From assembly GCA_017617995.1 (NCBI GenBank), contig JAFZVE010000049.1:62001-126000 (forward strand): 64,000 nt of DNA, read 5' to 3'. Positions 16,894-26,806 of this stretch are shown one piece after another (position 1 is the first letter of the stretch; each line of letters opens with the position of its first letter). The position numbers and the translations under genes are program-made. The DNA comes from Clostridiales bacterium (GTDB lineage Bacteria > Bacillota > Clostridia > Saccharofermentanales > Saccharofermentanaceae). The notes under the pieces were generated by a model. That model was not told the origin of the DNA. It made no database searches and worked only from the letters and a program-made list of their open reading frames with translations.

Positions 16894-17997
16894 CTACTTC
16901 TTCTGCTGGAACGAGAACAGGACGAGGAGCCGCAGCGTCTCGATGATGCGGGCTCTGGACTTGCTGTCTACGGCTCTCGTGGCGTCGATGATGTGCGACA
17001 TTTTTACGGACCAGCTGCTGTCCGGGCGGAAGATGTTGCTCGCGCCGGAGGAGGTCGCGATGTGATAGAGCATCTCTGTGAAGCTCTCACGATCTTCGTA
17101 GGACTGGTCTTTGAGCCAACTGTGAACAGCACCGATGCGAACCTGTGCGTTCTTATCCCAGCCGGGCGCATAAGTGAAATCATTGGTTCCGATTTCCCAG
17201 GTAAAAGGGCTGTGCTGCATGAGCCACAGTGCTTTGTTCTCGATAAAGCGTGTACCCGGAGCGCTCTCGAGGAGCATACCTACGAAAGAAGACGAGGGGA
17301 CAAGGTGATTCACGTGTTCGCTGATCTTCTTATATTGTTCCGTCTCGTGCAGTTTAAATGCAAAACCGGGACCGTCAAAAGAATAGATGCTCCGGATCCG
17401 GTTCTTGATCGACTCGGCACATGATGTCGCTGCGTAGATCGACAGATTGCCGCCCTTGGAGTGGCCGCCGATGACGAGACCGATCTTCGGATCGAGTTCC
17501 CGCAACAGGTAATTGAGGTAACGGGCGGCTTCTTCCTGCGCCGGGATGGGGTACTGATATGCCAGCTGGAAATCTTCCTTCCAGCCGACAAGCGTACCGT
17601 CGGTGCCGCGGTATCCGATGAAGCAGAGGTCGCCCGGGATGTGGAAGCACAAAGAAGCGAACTGGATCTCTTCTTTGTTGTCTGTATGCGCGCAGAGATG
17701 CGAAACCGAGACTTCCTTATAGCGCGGGCTCTTGCGAAGGATGTCGATCATCTTGAGATTGTTGGGCGTGTCCGCGGCGTACTGCCCGAACAGTGGCATC
17801 TCCGCGGCCGTGGGCATCTCGGAAAAAAGCATGGAATCAGAGATCTGGTATGGCCATTCCCGTGTCCAGATGTTGTGGAGGAGATACTCCCACTGAAAAT
17901 ACATCGCCTCCGCGAAAACGAGCGCATCGATGGGGTTGAAAGGGAACTCCTCGAATGTGCGTTTTTCTTTCTCAACATAGTTCAGTATGGTAGCCAA
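16894..17997 (-). CDS. DUF2974 (Mbeg1-like) alpha/beta hydrolase
   Basis: A 367-residue protein. The lipase-like elbow GGHSKGGNLSIYAA, the preceding FIGYRGTDGTLVGWKEDF and the following SFDGPGF identify the DUF2974/Mbeg1-like family common in Clostridia. Members are presumed serine hydrolases; substrates are unknown. No signal peptide is seen. The TTG start at 17997 is supported by GGAGGT 8 nt upstream; no ATG start fits better. It is divergent from the GGDEF-EAL gene. Confidence 0.85.
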   Translation of the reverse strand: MATILNYVEKEKRTFEEFPFNPIDALVFAEAMYFQWEYLLHNIWTREWPYQISDSMLFSEMPTAAEMPLFGQYAADTPNNLKMIDILRKSPRYKEVSVSHLCAHTDNKEEIQFASLCFHIPGDLCFIGYRGTDGTLVGWKEDFQLAYQYPIPAQEEAARYLNYLLRELDPKIGLVIGGHSKGGNLSIYAATSCAESIKNRIRSIYSFDGPGFAFKLHETEQYKKISEHVNHLVPSSSFVGMLLESAPGTRFIENKALWLMQHSPFTWEIGTNDFTYAPGWDKNAQVRIGAVHSWLKDQSYEDRESFTEMLYHIATSSGASNIFRPDSSWSVKMSHIIDATRAVDSKSRARIIETLRLLVLFSFQQKK

Positions 17998-18164
17998 GTC
18001 TTATGACCTCCGGATATATATCTGAATCATTGTACCATTTTTCGAAGGCCCGGAAGTGACAGTATGTTCAGATTCGGCGGAACGTTTCGACGGGGCAGCG
18101 TCCATTCGCCGCGGCTTCCGTGGAGTGGAACTTCATCCTCCATGACTCCCGCGCAGGGGCGTCC

Positions 18165-18175
18165 TGTGCTAAAAT
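18165..18175 (+). promoter_or_regulatory. Extended -10 promoter element
   Basis: TGTGCTAAAAT (18165-18175) upstream of the GGDEF-EAL gene. I see no clear -35. Confidence 0.4.
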
Positions 18176-18205
18176 AGAAGGCAAGAATGTAAGGAGGTAA
18201 GAGAC

Positions 18206-20227
18206 ATGAACGGCGCGTTGACTTTCTCATATGCCTATCCGATCTGCGCGCTTCTGTTCCTTTTGGTGATCCTTCTGCATTTCTTTAGTAAACGCCAGCT
18301 TCCCGTGATCCGGAACCGCATGTTCACAGTGGCCATTCTTCTGTCCTGCACCTATTCAGTATTTGAAGTCTTTGCCACCATGCTGACGAGGCACGCGGAG
18401 AGTATCCCGAAGGTCCTGGGATATATGGTCCTGACGATCTTCTATCTCCTGCGCATCTCTTTTCCGGTTCTGATGATCCTGCATACGATCTCGATTACAC
18501 AGGATCTTAAGAAACGTAACTTATGGGCAATCGCGATCATGATGATCCCATCTGCTTTCTGTGCGACGGTCATACTTACCAGCCCGATTACGGAACAGTT
18601 CTTCTATGCGGAGAACGGCATATTCTATCGGGGCAATCTTTTCTCCGGAATCTATCTGGTCAGTGTACTGGCCATACTCGCCTGTTTGGTCTGTTCCATC
18701 CTTAGATGGAACATGTTCGACCGCAGTAAGTTCCTGACTGTGGCGGCCTATGTGATTCTGGCGAGTACGGACGCGGTGATCGAGTTTTTCCGCCCGAGTG
18801 CCAATGTCTCTTCCGTGGCGGTGGCTTCGGCGATGCTCGTGGCGTTCCTGTCCCTTCCGGATGAGAAATCCATGACCGACCATCTGACCGGGCTTCTGAA
18901 TCTTGATGCGATGATGAATTATATCGATGAGCTGATCGCCCGCGAGACACGCTACTATGTCATCGTCATGAAAGTCGAGAACATCAGGAGGATCAACTCG
19001 ATTTTCGGATATACGATCGGCAGCTTGACGCTCAAGAGTGTGGCAGAATTCCTGTCGACGTTCTCGCCGGACCTTAAAGAGAGAAATGGCGGTGCGGCTG
19101 ATGCAAGGAGACTGCAGAGAAATCTCCCGCCGGCTTGGGCATTCCGCCTCATGAGTAACCAGTTCGCGGTGGTCAGTACAGAAGAGAAGACGCATGAGAA
19201 GCTCCTGGCGTATCTGCAGAAACGCTTCGATGAACCGTGGATGATACGTGGTCTGGAGCTGAATCTCACACTGACATCTGCAGAGATGAAGGACGTCAGT
19301 GCGCTGGGCTCGGGACAGGAGCTCTATAAGGTCGTTGAGATCATGCTCCCGTCGGTCCCGAAGGGGGACACCGTGACGCTCAGCGAAAGGGAACTCGAAC
19401 GCGTCGAGATGCATATCCGACTGGAAGCGTCACTGGAGCGTGCGCTGGAGACAGGAGCCCTGGACATCCGGTTCCAGCCGGTGCTGTCTCTGGCAACAGG
19501 GCGCTTCACACGGGCCGAGGCACTCGTGCGGTTCGACTCGGAGGAGTGGGGAGATGTGCCTCCCTCGGAGTTTATCCCGATTGCTGAGAAGAGAGGACTG
19601 GGCGCTAAGGTCGATGAATTCGTGCTCCGGAAGACCTGTGAGTGGATCCGGGATGCAAAGGATCTGGACCTGGACTATGTCAGCATCAACGTCTCGGTGA
19701 CGGACTTCATCAGTGAGGCTTTTCCGGGGAAACTCTGCTCGATCCTGAAGGAATATGGCGTTCCGTATAAGAGAATCATGCTCGAGATCCCGGATGCGGC
19801 GGTGAAGACTACGATGGTACTGATGCTTCAGAATATGAGTTTTCTTGCGGCGATGGGTGTCGGATTTACGATGGACGGGGTCCCGCTGAGTACAGGAGAT
19901 CTGGCGCAGCTGGCGATCTTGCCGATCTCGGTTCTGAAACTCGACAGAAGTGTGGTCGAGGAGGCCGAGGCATCACCGAAGTCGAGGATACTCTTCGAGA
20001 ATATGATCGACCTTCTTCGGAAGATGGAGATCCAGTCTGTGGTAGTCGGCGCCGAGACGGCGTCCTCTGCGACATGGGTCGAGGGCTGTCGTCCGGATAT
20101 GGTTCAGGGCTTCTACTATGCGCGGCCGATGGATGGGAAGACCTGCATGGATTTTATCCGCAGATCCAACTCCCAGGCTCCGAGAAAGCCGGGGATCGAT
20201 AATGTGATCACAGTGTCTGACGAATAA
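18206..20227 (+). CDS. Membrane GGDEF-EAL protein with degenerate catalytic sites
   Basis: A 673-residue protein. About seven N-terminal membrane segments (10-230) form a putative sensor, followed by a GGDEF-like domain (about 235-400) and an EAL domain (about 405-655). The GGDEF signature is replaced by MSNQF, so no cyclase activity is expected. In the EAL domain, EALVRF, LKLDRS and VQGFYYARP are kept, but the DDFGTG metal loop reads MDGVPL. Phosphodiesterase activity is therefore doubtful, and it may be a cyclic-di-GMP-binding or protein-binding effector. RBS AAGGAGG precedes the ATG. Confidence 0.9.
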   Translation: MNGALTFSYAYPICALLFLLVILLHFFSKRQLPVIRNRMFTVAILLSCTYSVFEVFATMLTRHAESIPKVLGYMVLTIFYLLRISFPVLMILHTISITQDLKKRNLWAIAIMMIPSAFCATVILTSPITEQFFYAENGIFYRGNLFSGIYLVSVLAILACLVCSILRWNMFDRSKFLTVAAYVILASTDAVIEFFRPSANVSSVAVASAMLVAFLSLPDEKSMTDHLTGLLNLDAMMNYIDELIARETRYYVIVMKVENIRRINSIFGYTIGSLTLKSVAEFLSTFSPDLKERNGGAADARRLQRNLPPAWAFRLMSNQFAVVSTEEKTHEKLLAYLQKRFDEPWMIRGLELNLTLTSAEMKDVSALGSGQELYKVVEIMLPSVPKGDTVTLSERELERVEMHIRLEASLERALETGALDIRFQPVLSLATGRFTRAEALVRFDSEEWGDVPPSEFIPIAEKRGLGAKVDEFVLRKTCEWIRDAKDLDLDYVSINVSVTDFISEAFPGKLCSILKEYGVPYKRIMLEIPDAAVKTTMVLMLQNMSFLAAMGVGFTMDGVPLSTGDLAQLAILPISVLKLDRSVVEEAEASPKSRILFENMIDLLRKMEIQSVVVGAETASSATWVEGCRPDMVQGFYYARPMDGKTCMDFIRRSNSQAPRKPGIDNVITVSDE

Positions 20228-20253
20228 GAAAGTAGTACAGAAGAACAATAAAA

Positions 20254-20310
20254 CGCCCCGCCGGTCATGCGCTTGTGAAGCACGACGAAGCGGGGCGGTT
20301 TTGTTTTTTT
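20254..20310. terminator. Bidirectional terminator
   Basis: CGCCCCGC (20254-20261) pairs with GCGGGGCG (20290-20297). A-rich sequence on the left and TTTTGTTTTTTT on the right let it serve the convergent GGDEF-EAL and aquaporin genes. Confidence 0.85.
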
Positions 20311-20369
20311 CTAGTTGAACAGGACTTGCGCATGTCCTGTCCGATCATGTCGGGAAGTCCGGAGAAAGA

Positions 20370-21074
20370 TTACTTCTTCTCTTCGACTTTCTTCGCAGGC
20401 TCAGCCTTCGTTACCGAAGCCGGATCGAGGAAACGGTAGATGAGAGCAGCCAGTGCACCACCGAAGAGCGGTCCGACGATGAATACCCATACATTCTGGA
20501 GTGCGTCGCCGCCGGCAAAGATCGCGGGGCCGATGCTTCTTGCAGGGTTGACAGATGTGCCGGTAAAGGCAATGCCGAGGATGTGTACCAGTGTCAGTGT
20601 CAGGCCGATGACCAGTCCGGCGATGTTGCCGTTTTCGATCTTCGAGGTGACGCCCAGGATCGCTAAGATGAATACAAATGTCAGAATCACTTCGATACCG
20701 AGAGATTTGACGACACTCTCATCATAGAGACCGTTGGCACCGAAACCACAGTCCTTGCCGAGGAATGCAAAGAGTGCGAAAGCACCGGCAGTCGCGCCGA
20801 CTACCTGAGAGCACATGTAAAGGAGCATATCCTGAAGCGAGAGCTTGCCGTTGATAAACATGGCCAGTGAAACAGCCGGGTTGATGTGGCAACCGGAGAT
20901 GTTTCCGATCGAGTAAGCCATAGCTACGATGACCAGACCGAATGCCAGTGCGGTCAGGATATATCCGCCGCCCAGTTTGTATTCGCATCCGACCACGCAT
21001 GCAGTGCCGCAGCCGAAGAAAACCAGTACGAAAGTACCGATGATCTCAGCGATGTACTTCTTTAAAGATTCCAT
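20370..21074 (-). CDS. aqpZ: Aquaporin Z-type water channel
   Basis: A 234-residue six-pass MIP channel. Both NPA boxes are present (HINPAVS and SVNPARS). Before the second box, LVHILGIAFTGTSVNPARS keeps the His, Thr and Arg expected for the narrow water-selective filter of AqpZ rather than the glycerol facilitators. The C-terminus carries a Lys/Glu-rich tail (PAKKVEEKK). RBS GGAGG precedes the ATG. It is monocistronic. Confidence 0.93.
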   Translation of the reverse strand: MESLKKYIAEIIGTFVLVFFGCGTACVVGCEYKLGGGYILTALAFGLVIVAMAYSIGNISGCHINPAVSLAMFINGKLSLQDMLLYMCSQVVGATAGAFALFAFLGKDCGFGANGLYDESVVKSLGIEVILTFVFILAILGVTSKIENGNIAGLVIGLTLTLVHILGIAFTGTSVNPARSIGPAIFAGGDALQNVWVFIVGPLFGGALAALIYRFLDPASVTKAEPAKKVEEKK

Positions 21075-21191
21075 ATTACAACCTCCTATCGTTTAATTCT
21101 ATTTACCTATGGTATAAGTTTAGCACGCCTGAAGTGGAAATGACATGATATAATCAAAATGTAAAATTATTTCAAAGTGAGGGAAAAAGAA

Positions 21192-21836
21192 ATGCTCGAT
21201 CAAGTCACGATCAATACCCATAGCAGTATTAAGATCACAGAGGGAAAAGCACTGTACTTCGATCCTTTCCGTATCACGGAAGTATCCCGCGATGCGGACA
21301 TTATCTTCGTGACGCATGATCACTACGATCATTTCTCGCCGGAAGATATCGCGAAGGTCATGAAGGATGATACGGTCTTCGTCGCACCGGCCTCCACCGC
21401 ATCTCTGATCCGCGAAAAGTATGGCATCCCCTCCGAGCGGGTCGTGGTCGTTGCACCCGGGGACAGCCTCGAGGTACTGGGAATCCCGGTAGAGGTCATC
21501 GCCTCGTATAACCCCGCCAAACCGTTTCATCCGAAGGCGAACGGCTGGGTCGGATTCGTGGTGACGGTAGGTGGTCTTCGCTACTACATCTGCGGCGATA
21601 TGGACATCACCCCCGAAGGAAAAGAAGTAAAGTGTGATGTGCTGCTGGTACCCTGCGGCGGTACGTACACTCTGGACTATAAAGAAGCGGCCGAGTTCAC
21701 GGCGATCCTTCAGCCGAAGTACGTCATCCCGATGCACTACGGCGATCCCGTCGGAAAAAAAGAAGACGGAAGAGCTTTTGAAAAAGAAGCAAAGAAGCTC
21801 GCTCCGGAAACTGAGGTCGTCATTAAGCTCGGATGA
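21192..21836 (+). CDS. Metallo-beta-lactamase-fold hydrolase
   Basis: A 214-residue cytosolic protein. The metal motif HDHYDH (about residue 45) and the later GDMDITPEGK and PMHYG resemble the UlaG/UPF0173 group of metallo-beta-lactamase-fold hydrolases. No specific substrate can be named. ATG 21192 is preferred over GTG 21177, because GAGGG (about 21180) then sits at normal spacing. The MATE gene follows after about 90 nt. Confidence 0.82.
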   Translation: MLDQVTINTHSSIKITEGKALYFDPFRITEVSRDADIIFVTHDHYDHFSPEDIAKVMKDDTVFVAPASTASLIREKYGIPSERVVVVAPGDSLEVLGIPVEVIASYNPAKPFHPKANGWVGFVVTVGGLRYYICGDMDITPEGKEVKCDVLLVPCGGTYTLDYKEAAEFTAILQPKYVIPMHYGDPVGKKEDGRAFEKEAKKLAPETEVVIKLG

Positions 21837-21929
21837 AGGAAGATCCGTTTCAGGAAGAAAAGCACCCCGGGTAGAGAATGTCCGGAATCAATCAAGGAAA
21901 GAGATGCGGGTGACCCCGCAGATATACAC

Positions 21930-23309
21930 ATGAGAAACGAAAGCACATTTCCGGATCTCGACAACCGCAAGGCCTTCTACAAGGCCCTGATGGTTCTTGT
22001 CGGTCCGATCATATTCCAGTACTTCATGGCGTCGCTGGTCACGGCATCCGATGCTTTTATGCTCGGATTTCTCGACCAGTCTTCGCTGTCCGCTGTCTCG
22101 CTCGCGGGACAGGTGGCCTTCGTATTCTACCTGTTTATTAACACGTTTATCACAGGTGCGACTGTCATCGGTGCGCAGTACTGGGGAAAGAAAGATTACA
22201 TGGCGATGGAGGATGTCGTGGCGATCACACTCCGATACTCGATGATCGCCGGTCTGACATTTACATTGGCGGCCTTGATCTGCCCGCAGTTCCTGATGCG
22301 CGTCTTTACGAACGATCCGGAACTGATCGCAGGCGGGGTCAAATACCTTCGCGTCGTTGCGCTCTCATACTTTCTGATGAGCTATTGTGATCCGTATCTG
22401 TGCATCATGAAGATCTGCGAGAGAACGACATTAAGCTCGATGATCTCCTCGGCGAGCGTCGTCATCAACATCATCCTGAATGCCATCTTCATTTTCGGTC
22501 TCGGACCGGCACCGAAAATGGGTATCGAGGGGGCGGCGCTGGCCACGTTACTGTCGAGATTCATCGGATGTGTGATGGTATACATCGCGGTCAAGACTAC
22601 GGAGGTCACACCGTTGCGGCTAAGTAAGCTCTTCAACATTGGAAAAAAGTTCCTCCACAAGGACTTCTGGAAGTACACGATCCCGATCCTGATCAACCAG
22701 TTCGGCTGGGGCGGCGGTGTCACGATGTACTCGGTCATCATGGGCCACCTCGGCAACGATGCAACGGCGGCAAACTCGATCGCCGGGATCGTCAGGGGCA
22801 TGATCGCCAGTGTCTGCTGGGCATTGGCGACGGCGGCGGGTATCATCATTGGTAAGATGCTCGGAGCAGGAGAACTCGAGAAGGCGAAGCGGTGCGGCGG
22901 CAGATTCGTAAGGCTCTCCCTCGCGATCGGCGCGGGCTGTGGTGTCATCATCCTGGCCCTGACCCCGGTCGCGCTGATGATCCCGACGGACATGACACCC
23001 GTGGCGCACGGATACCTCAAGTGGATGCTCCTGATGGGGGCGTACTACATCATCGGAAACTCCCTGAATTCTACTGTCATCGGCGGTATCTTCCCGGCAG
23101 GCGGAGACACGAAGTTCGGCATGATCTGCGACTGCGTCACGCTCTGGTGCGTGGTCGTCCCGCTCGGCCTTCTGGCGGCATTTGTATGGAGGCTCCCGGT
23201 CGTCGCGGTTGCCGCTGTCCTGACACTCGACGAGTTCGTCAAGATCCCGGCGGTGTATCTGCACTATATCAAGTATAAATGGGTGAAGAATATCACTCGA
23301 GATGAATAG
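21930..23309 (+). CDS. MATE-family efflux transporter
   Basis: A 459-residue, 12-segment membrane protein with two related halves. The N-terminal half contains VTASDAFMLGFLDQSSLSAV and GATVIGAQYWG, and the second half contains GATAAN-like and AAGIIIGKMLG motifs, all typical of MATE. It should export cationic drugs or metabolites with Na+ or H+. The ribosome site is weak. It may be co-transcribed with the preceding hydrolase gene. Confidence 0.88.
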   Translation: MRNESTFPDLDNRKAFYKALMVLVGPIIFQYFMASLVTASDAFMLGFLDQSSLSAVSLAGQVAFVFYLFINTFITGATVIGAQYWGKKDYMAMEDVVAITLRYSMIAGLTFTLAALICPQFLMRVFTNDPELIAGGVKYLRVVALSYFLMSYCDPYLCIMKICERTTLSSMISSASVVINIILNAIFIFGLGPAPKMGIEGAALATLLSRFIGCVMVYIAVKTTEVTPLRLSKLFNIGKKFLHKDFWKYTIPILINQFGWGGGVTMYSVIMGHLGNDATAANSIAGIVRGMIASVCWALATAAGIIIGKMLGAGELEKAKRCGGRFVRLSLAIGAGCGVIILALTPVALMIPTDMTPVAHGYLKWMLLMGAYYIIGNSLNSTVIGGIFPAGGDTKFGMICDCVTLWCVVVPLGLLAAFVWRLPVVAVAAVLTLDEFVKIPAVYLHYIKYKWVKNITRDE

Positions 23310-23326
23310 CGCACGTAGTTATTTTT

Positions 23327-23340
23327 CTTTATCGTTTACG
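23327..23340. promoter_or_regulatory. Possible LacI-family/CcpA-type operator before scrA
   Basis: On the minus strand the sequence reads CGTAAACGATAAAG, which partly fits cre or sucrose-repressor operators. No promoter hexamers stand out clearly between here and scrA. Confidence 0.25.
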
Positions 23341-23432
23341 TTTTGTTTCCTTTATTTTGCCCCTTGCCCCATGTTAGAATAAGAACAGAGGTGTAAAACC
23401 ATTTTTATATTTTTTTAGAAGGAGGCGACGGT

Positions 23433-25397
23433 ATGGATTACAGACAAAGTGCGAAAGAGATCCTCGATGCGATCGGCGGTTCGGGCAATCTGGTCAGCGC
23501 GGCACACTGTGCGACACGATTGAGATTGGTCATTGCCGATAATGCGAAGGTCAAGAAAGAAACACTGGAAAATGTCGATGGAGTCAAGGGCGTTTTTGAA
23601 GCGCAGGGACAACTCCAGATCATCATCGGAACGGGAACGGTAAACAAGGTATATGATGAATTCATTGCGCTTGCGGGCGTGGCCGCCGCTTCCAAAGATG
23701 ATGTGAAAGCGGCAGCCGCATCCCAGGCACCATGGTATAAGCGAATGATCAAAACACTGGGTGATATCTTCGTGCCGATCATCCCAGCCATCGTAGCCAC
23801 CGGTCTTCTGAACGGTCTTCTCGGCGGTCTTTCGAAGGCGTTCCCGAGTCTTTCGGATTCGTACTTCTTCGGGCTTCTGAATCTCTTCTCCAACGCGGCA
23901 CTGGTATTCCTGCCGATCCTGATCGCAGTTAGCGCAGCGAAAATCTTCAAAGGAAATATCTACCTCGGTGCGGTCATCGGTATGATCATGATCCACACCG
24001 ATCTTGTCAATGCATGGGCAGTCGGCGGCGGTGCCGAGACACAGACGCTGTGGTCTTGGTTCGGACTTTGGAACATCAAGAATACAGGTTATCAGGGACA
24101 TGTGATTCCTGTCGTGATCGCCGTATTCATCATGTGCAAACTCGAGAACTGGCTGCATAAGAAAGTGCCGGAGGTCATCGACCTTTTCGTCACGCCTCTG
24201 GTTACTGTTCTTTGTACCGGCTTCCTGACCATGACGGTTATCGGTCCTGTATTCGCGCAGGTCGAGTCGTGGGTACTCTCCGGAGCGAAATGGCTCATCG
24301 CGATCCCGTTCGGTATAGGTGCTTTTCTCATGGGTGGTGCATATGCGCCAACGGTCGTTGCCGGCGTACACCACATGTACAATGCGATCGAGTTGTCGAT
24401 GCTTGCCGATAACGGGCAGAATATCTGGATGCCGATCGCGACTGCAGCGAATGTAGCACAGGGCGCAGCGGCGCTGGCTGTGGCGCTGAAGACGAAGCAG
24501 CAGAAACTCAAGTCCATGGCGCTTCCTTCTTCGCTCTCTGCATTCCTCGGTATCACGGAGCCTGCGATCTTCGGTGTCAACCTGAGATTTGTCAAACCGC
24601 TCATCGCCGGTATGGTCGGCGGTGCCTGCGGTGCGGCCGTGGCATCCATCATGAACGTATATGCGACGGCAAACGGTGTAACCGGTGTATTCGGATTCCT
24701 CATCACGACCGAGAGCTTCCTCGGTTACCTGCTGACATTTGTCGTCGCGACAGCGGTGGCATTTGCCGTGTCCTGGATCATGTGGAAGGATCCGGTCGCG
24801 GAGGGCGCCGGCGAGACGTCGCCTCAAGCGGGATCATCCGGTGAGACAGTCTCGGCGGCAACAGTTCCGGCAGTAGCAGAGAAGGCTGCGGATGCAGCTT
24901 CTGAAAAAGCAGCAGAGACGACTGCGGCAAAAGACGATGTAAAAGAAATCATCGTTGCTTCTCCTCTTAAGGGGAATGCGATCGCACTGGCGGATGTTCC
25001 GGATGCGACATTTGCAGAGGGGATCCTCGGACAGGGCGCTGCGGTAGAACCCTCAGAAGGGAAAGTGGTCGCGCCGGCGGATGCGGAAGTGACGACACTC
25101 TTTGATACGAAACATGCGATCGGACTTGCGCTCGATAACGGAGCGGAACTTCTCATCCATATCGGCATCAACACGGTCGAGATGGAAGGTGCAGGCTTTG
25201 AAGCACATGTTAAGGAAGGCGATAAAGTCAAAAAGGGTGACGTTCTCGTGACGTTTGATATCGAGAAGATCAAGGAAGCAGGTCATCCGACAGTGACACC
25301 GGTCATCGTGACCAATACTGACGATTATTCTGAAGTGACACATGTGACCACAGGTGATATTGACCGGCTTTCCGATCTGGTCAAGATAGAAAAGTAA
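23433..25397 (+). CDS. scrA: PTS sucrose-type EIIBCA permease
   Basis: A 654-residue membrane permease that imports and phosphorylates a beta-glucoside-class sugar. The EIIB domain (1-90) has the phosphorylatable Cys in SAAHCATRLRL. The EIIC domain (about 105-460) has about ten membrane segments. An Ala/Glu-rich linker leads to an EIIA domain (about 505-650) with its active His in LLIHIGINTVEM. Sucrose is the likely substrate because a GH32 hydrolase and a fructokinase follow; the permease sequence alone does not prove it. RBS AAGGAGG. No dedicated repressor or antiterminator lies next to it. Confidence 0.92.
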   Translation: MDYRQSAKEILDAIGGSGNLVSAAHCATRLRLVIADNAKVKKETLENVDGVKGVFEAQGQLQIIIGTGTVNKVYDEFIALAGVAAASKDDVKAAAASQAPWYKRMIKTLGDIFVPIIPAIVATGLLNGLLGGLSKAFPSLSDSYFFGLLNLFSNAALVFLPILIAVSAAKIFKGNIYLGAVIGMIMIHTDLVNAWAVGGGAETQTLWSWFGLWNIKNTGYQGHVIPVVIAVFIMCKLENWLHKKVPEVIDLFVTPLVTVLCTGFLTMTVIGPVFAQVESWVLSGAKWLIAIPFGIGAFLMGGAYAPTVVAGVHHMYNAIELSMLADNGQNIWMPIATAANVAQGAAALAVALKTKQQKLKSMALPSSLSAFLGITEPAIFGVNLRFVKPLIAGMVGGACGAAVASIMNVYATANGVTGVFGFLITTESFLGYLLTFVVATAVAFAVSWIMWKDPVAEGAGETSPQAGSSGETVSAATVPAVAEKAADAASEKAAETTAAKDDVKEIIVASPLKGNAIALADVPDATFAEGILGQGAAVEPSEGKVVAPADAEVTTLFDTKHAIGLALDNGAELLIHIGINTVEMEGAGFEAHVKEGDKVKKGDVLVTFDIEKIKEAGHPTVTPVIVTNTDDYSEVTHVTTGDIDRLSDLVKIEK

Positions 25398-25441
25398 GAG
25401 GTCTATTAAAACTACAAATCAAATAATACGAGGTTTTCTAT

Positions 25442-26806
25442 ATGGCACAGAACTGGCGACAGAGTATCCATCTGGAACCGCAGGCAGGCTGGCTGAATGA
25501 CCCGAATGGTCTGTGCTTCTCTGACGGTAAGTATCACGTGTATTTCCAGTATTCCCCCGACTCTCCCAAGGGAGCCGGGAGGAAGTGCTGGGGACACTTC
25601 GAAAGTAGCGATGACGGGAAGTCCTGGGAATATACCGGCATCGTTATGGAGCCGGATACGCCGGAGGACAGAAGTGGCGTCTATTCGGGATGTGCAGTCG
25701 TGAAAGACGGGATCCTGCATATCTTCTACACGGGAAATGTGAAACTCCCCGGAGATCACGATTACGTTACTTCGGGACGGGAAGCAAATCAGATCTATGT
25801 CACTTCCAAGGATGGACGTACTGTAAGCTCCAAGAAGATCATCCTGCGCAACAGCGATTATCCGGAGTACTGTTCCTGCCACGTCCGCGACCCGAAGGTA
25901 TGGATCGAAAACGGCATCTGGAAAATGGTGCTCGGTGCCCGAACGCTGGAGAACAAAGGCTGCGTCCTCTACTATGAGGCGGACGATCCGGAGAACTGGC
26001 ACTACGTGCAGACGCTCTCCATCGAAGATTTCGGCTATATGTGGGAGTGCCCGGATCAGTTTACCGTGGGGGATAAGGTATTTCTCGGCATCTCTCCGCA
26101 AGGGCTCCCACATGAGGAGTTCCATCACCAGAATGTCTATAGTTCCGGATACTTTAAGAAAAGCGGCGACGCACTCTCGGATTTCGAGGAATTTGACTAT
26201 GGTTTTGACTTCTATGCTCCGCAGACTTTCCTCGACAGGAACGGGGAGCAGATCCTCATCGGTTGGATGGGGATCGGGGATATTCCGTATTCGAATCCGA
26301 CGACAGAGCTTGGATGGCAGCATTGCCTGACCGTGCCACGTAAGCTTTCCCTGTCAGAAGACGGGTTTATCAGACAGGAGCCAGTCATTCATCCAGATCT
26401 TCTCGGTATGTCGGAGGAAGTCGCGGAGGGAAAAGCGGCCGAAGTCGAACTGGCATGTGAGATCGAAAGTACGATCGGCGAAGGCCGTTATGAGATACAG
26501 ATCGGGGAGGGGAAAATCAGCTATGACGGTGAGATCCTGACACTCGACCTGAGTGCGGGACAGTCCGGATATGGAAGAACGATCCGTAAAGTGAAAACGG
26601 GACGGATCGGAGACATCAGGGTCATCGCGGACAGGTCCAGTCTGGAAGTGTTCGCAGATGGCGGAAGATACGTCATGAGCACGCGGTTCTACCCAGCCGA
26701 TACCCGTGTTAAGATAGTGAGTGAAGGCGGAGGGTTTATCTTCAGACCGATCAGGGAGATGGAGGTGCGAGGCTTTGAGCAAGAGAAAACTGGTTGCAAT
26801 CGGTGA
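25442..26806 (+). CDS. scrB: Sucrose-6-phosphate hydrolase (GH32)
   Basis: A 454-residue cytosolic GH32 enzyme that splits sucrose 6-phosphate into glucose 6-phosphate and fructose. The WLNDPNG nucleophile box is at about residues 18-24, RDPKVW in the centre, and the acid/base Glu in WECPDQF. The C-terminal beta-sandwich ends with DRSSLEVFADGG. It lies directly after the PTS permease. The following kinase gene overlaps its 3' end by about 32 nt. Confidence 0.93.
   Translation: MAQNWRQSIHLEPQAGWLNDPNGLCFSDGKYHVYFQYSPDSPKGAGRKCWGHFESSDDGKSWEYTGIVMEPDTPEDRSGVYSGCAVVKDGILHIFYTGNVKLPGDHDYVTSGREANQIYVTSKDGRTVSSKKIILRNSDYPEYCSCHVRDPKVWIENGIWKMVLGARTLENKGCVLYYEADDPENWHYVQTLSIEDFGYMWECPDQFTVGDKVFLGISPQGLPHEEFHHQNVYSSGYFKKSGDALSDFEEFDYGFDFYAPQTFLDRNGEQILIGWMGIGDIPYSNPTTELGWQHCLTVPRKLSLSEDGFIRQEPVIHPDLLGMSEEVAEGKAAEVELACEIESTIGEGRYEIQIGEGKISYDGEILTLDLSAGQSGYGRTIRKVKTGRIGDIRVIADRSSLEVFADGGRYVMSTRFYPADTRVKIVSEGGGFIFRPIREMEVRGFEQEKTGCNR

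Noticed and set aside
23415-24827. Minus-strand open frame of 470 codons opposite scrA
   Set aside because: Composition is dominated by Arg, Asp and His, as expected for antisense reading; scrA itself is clear.
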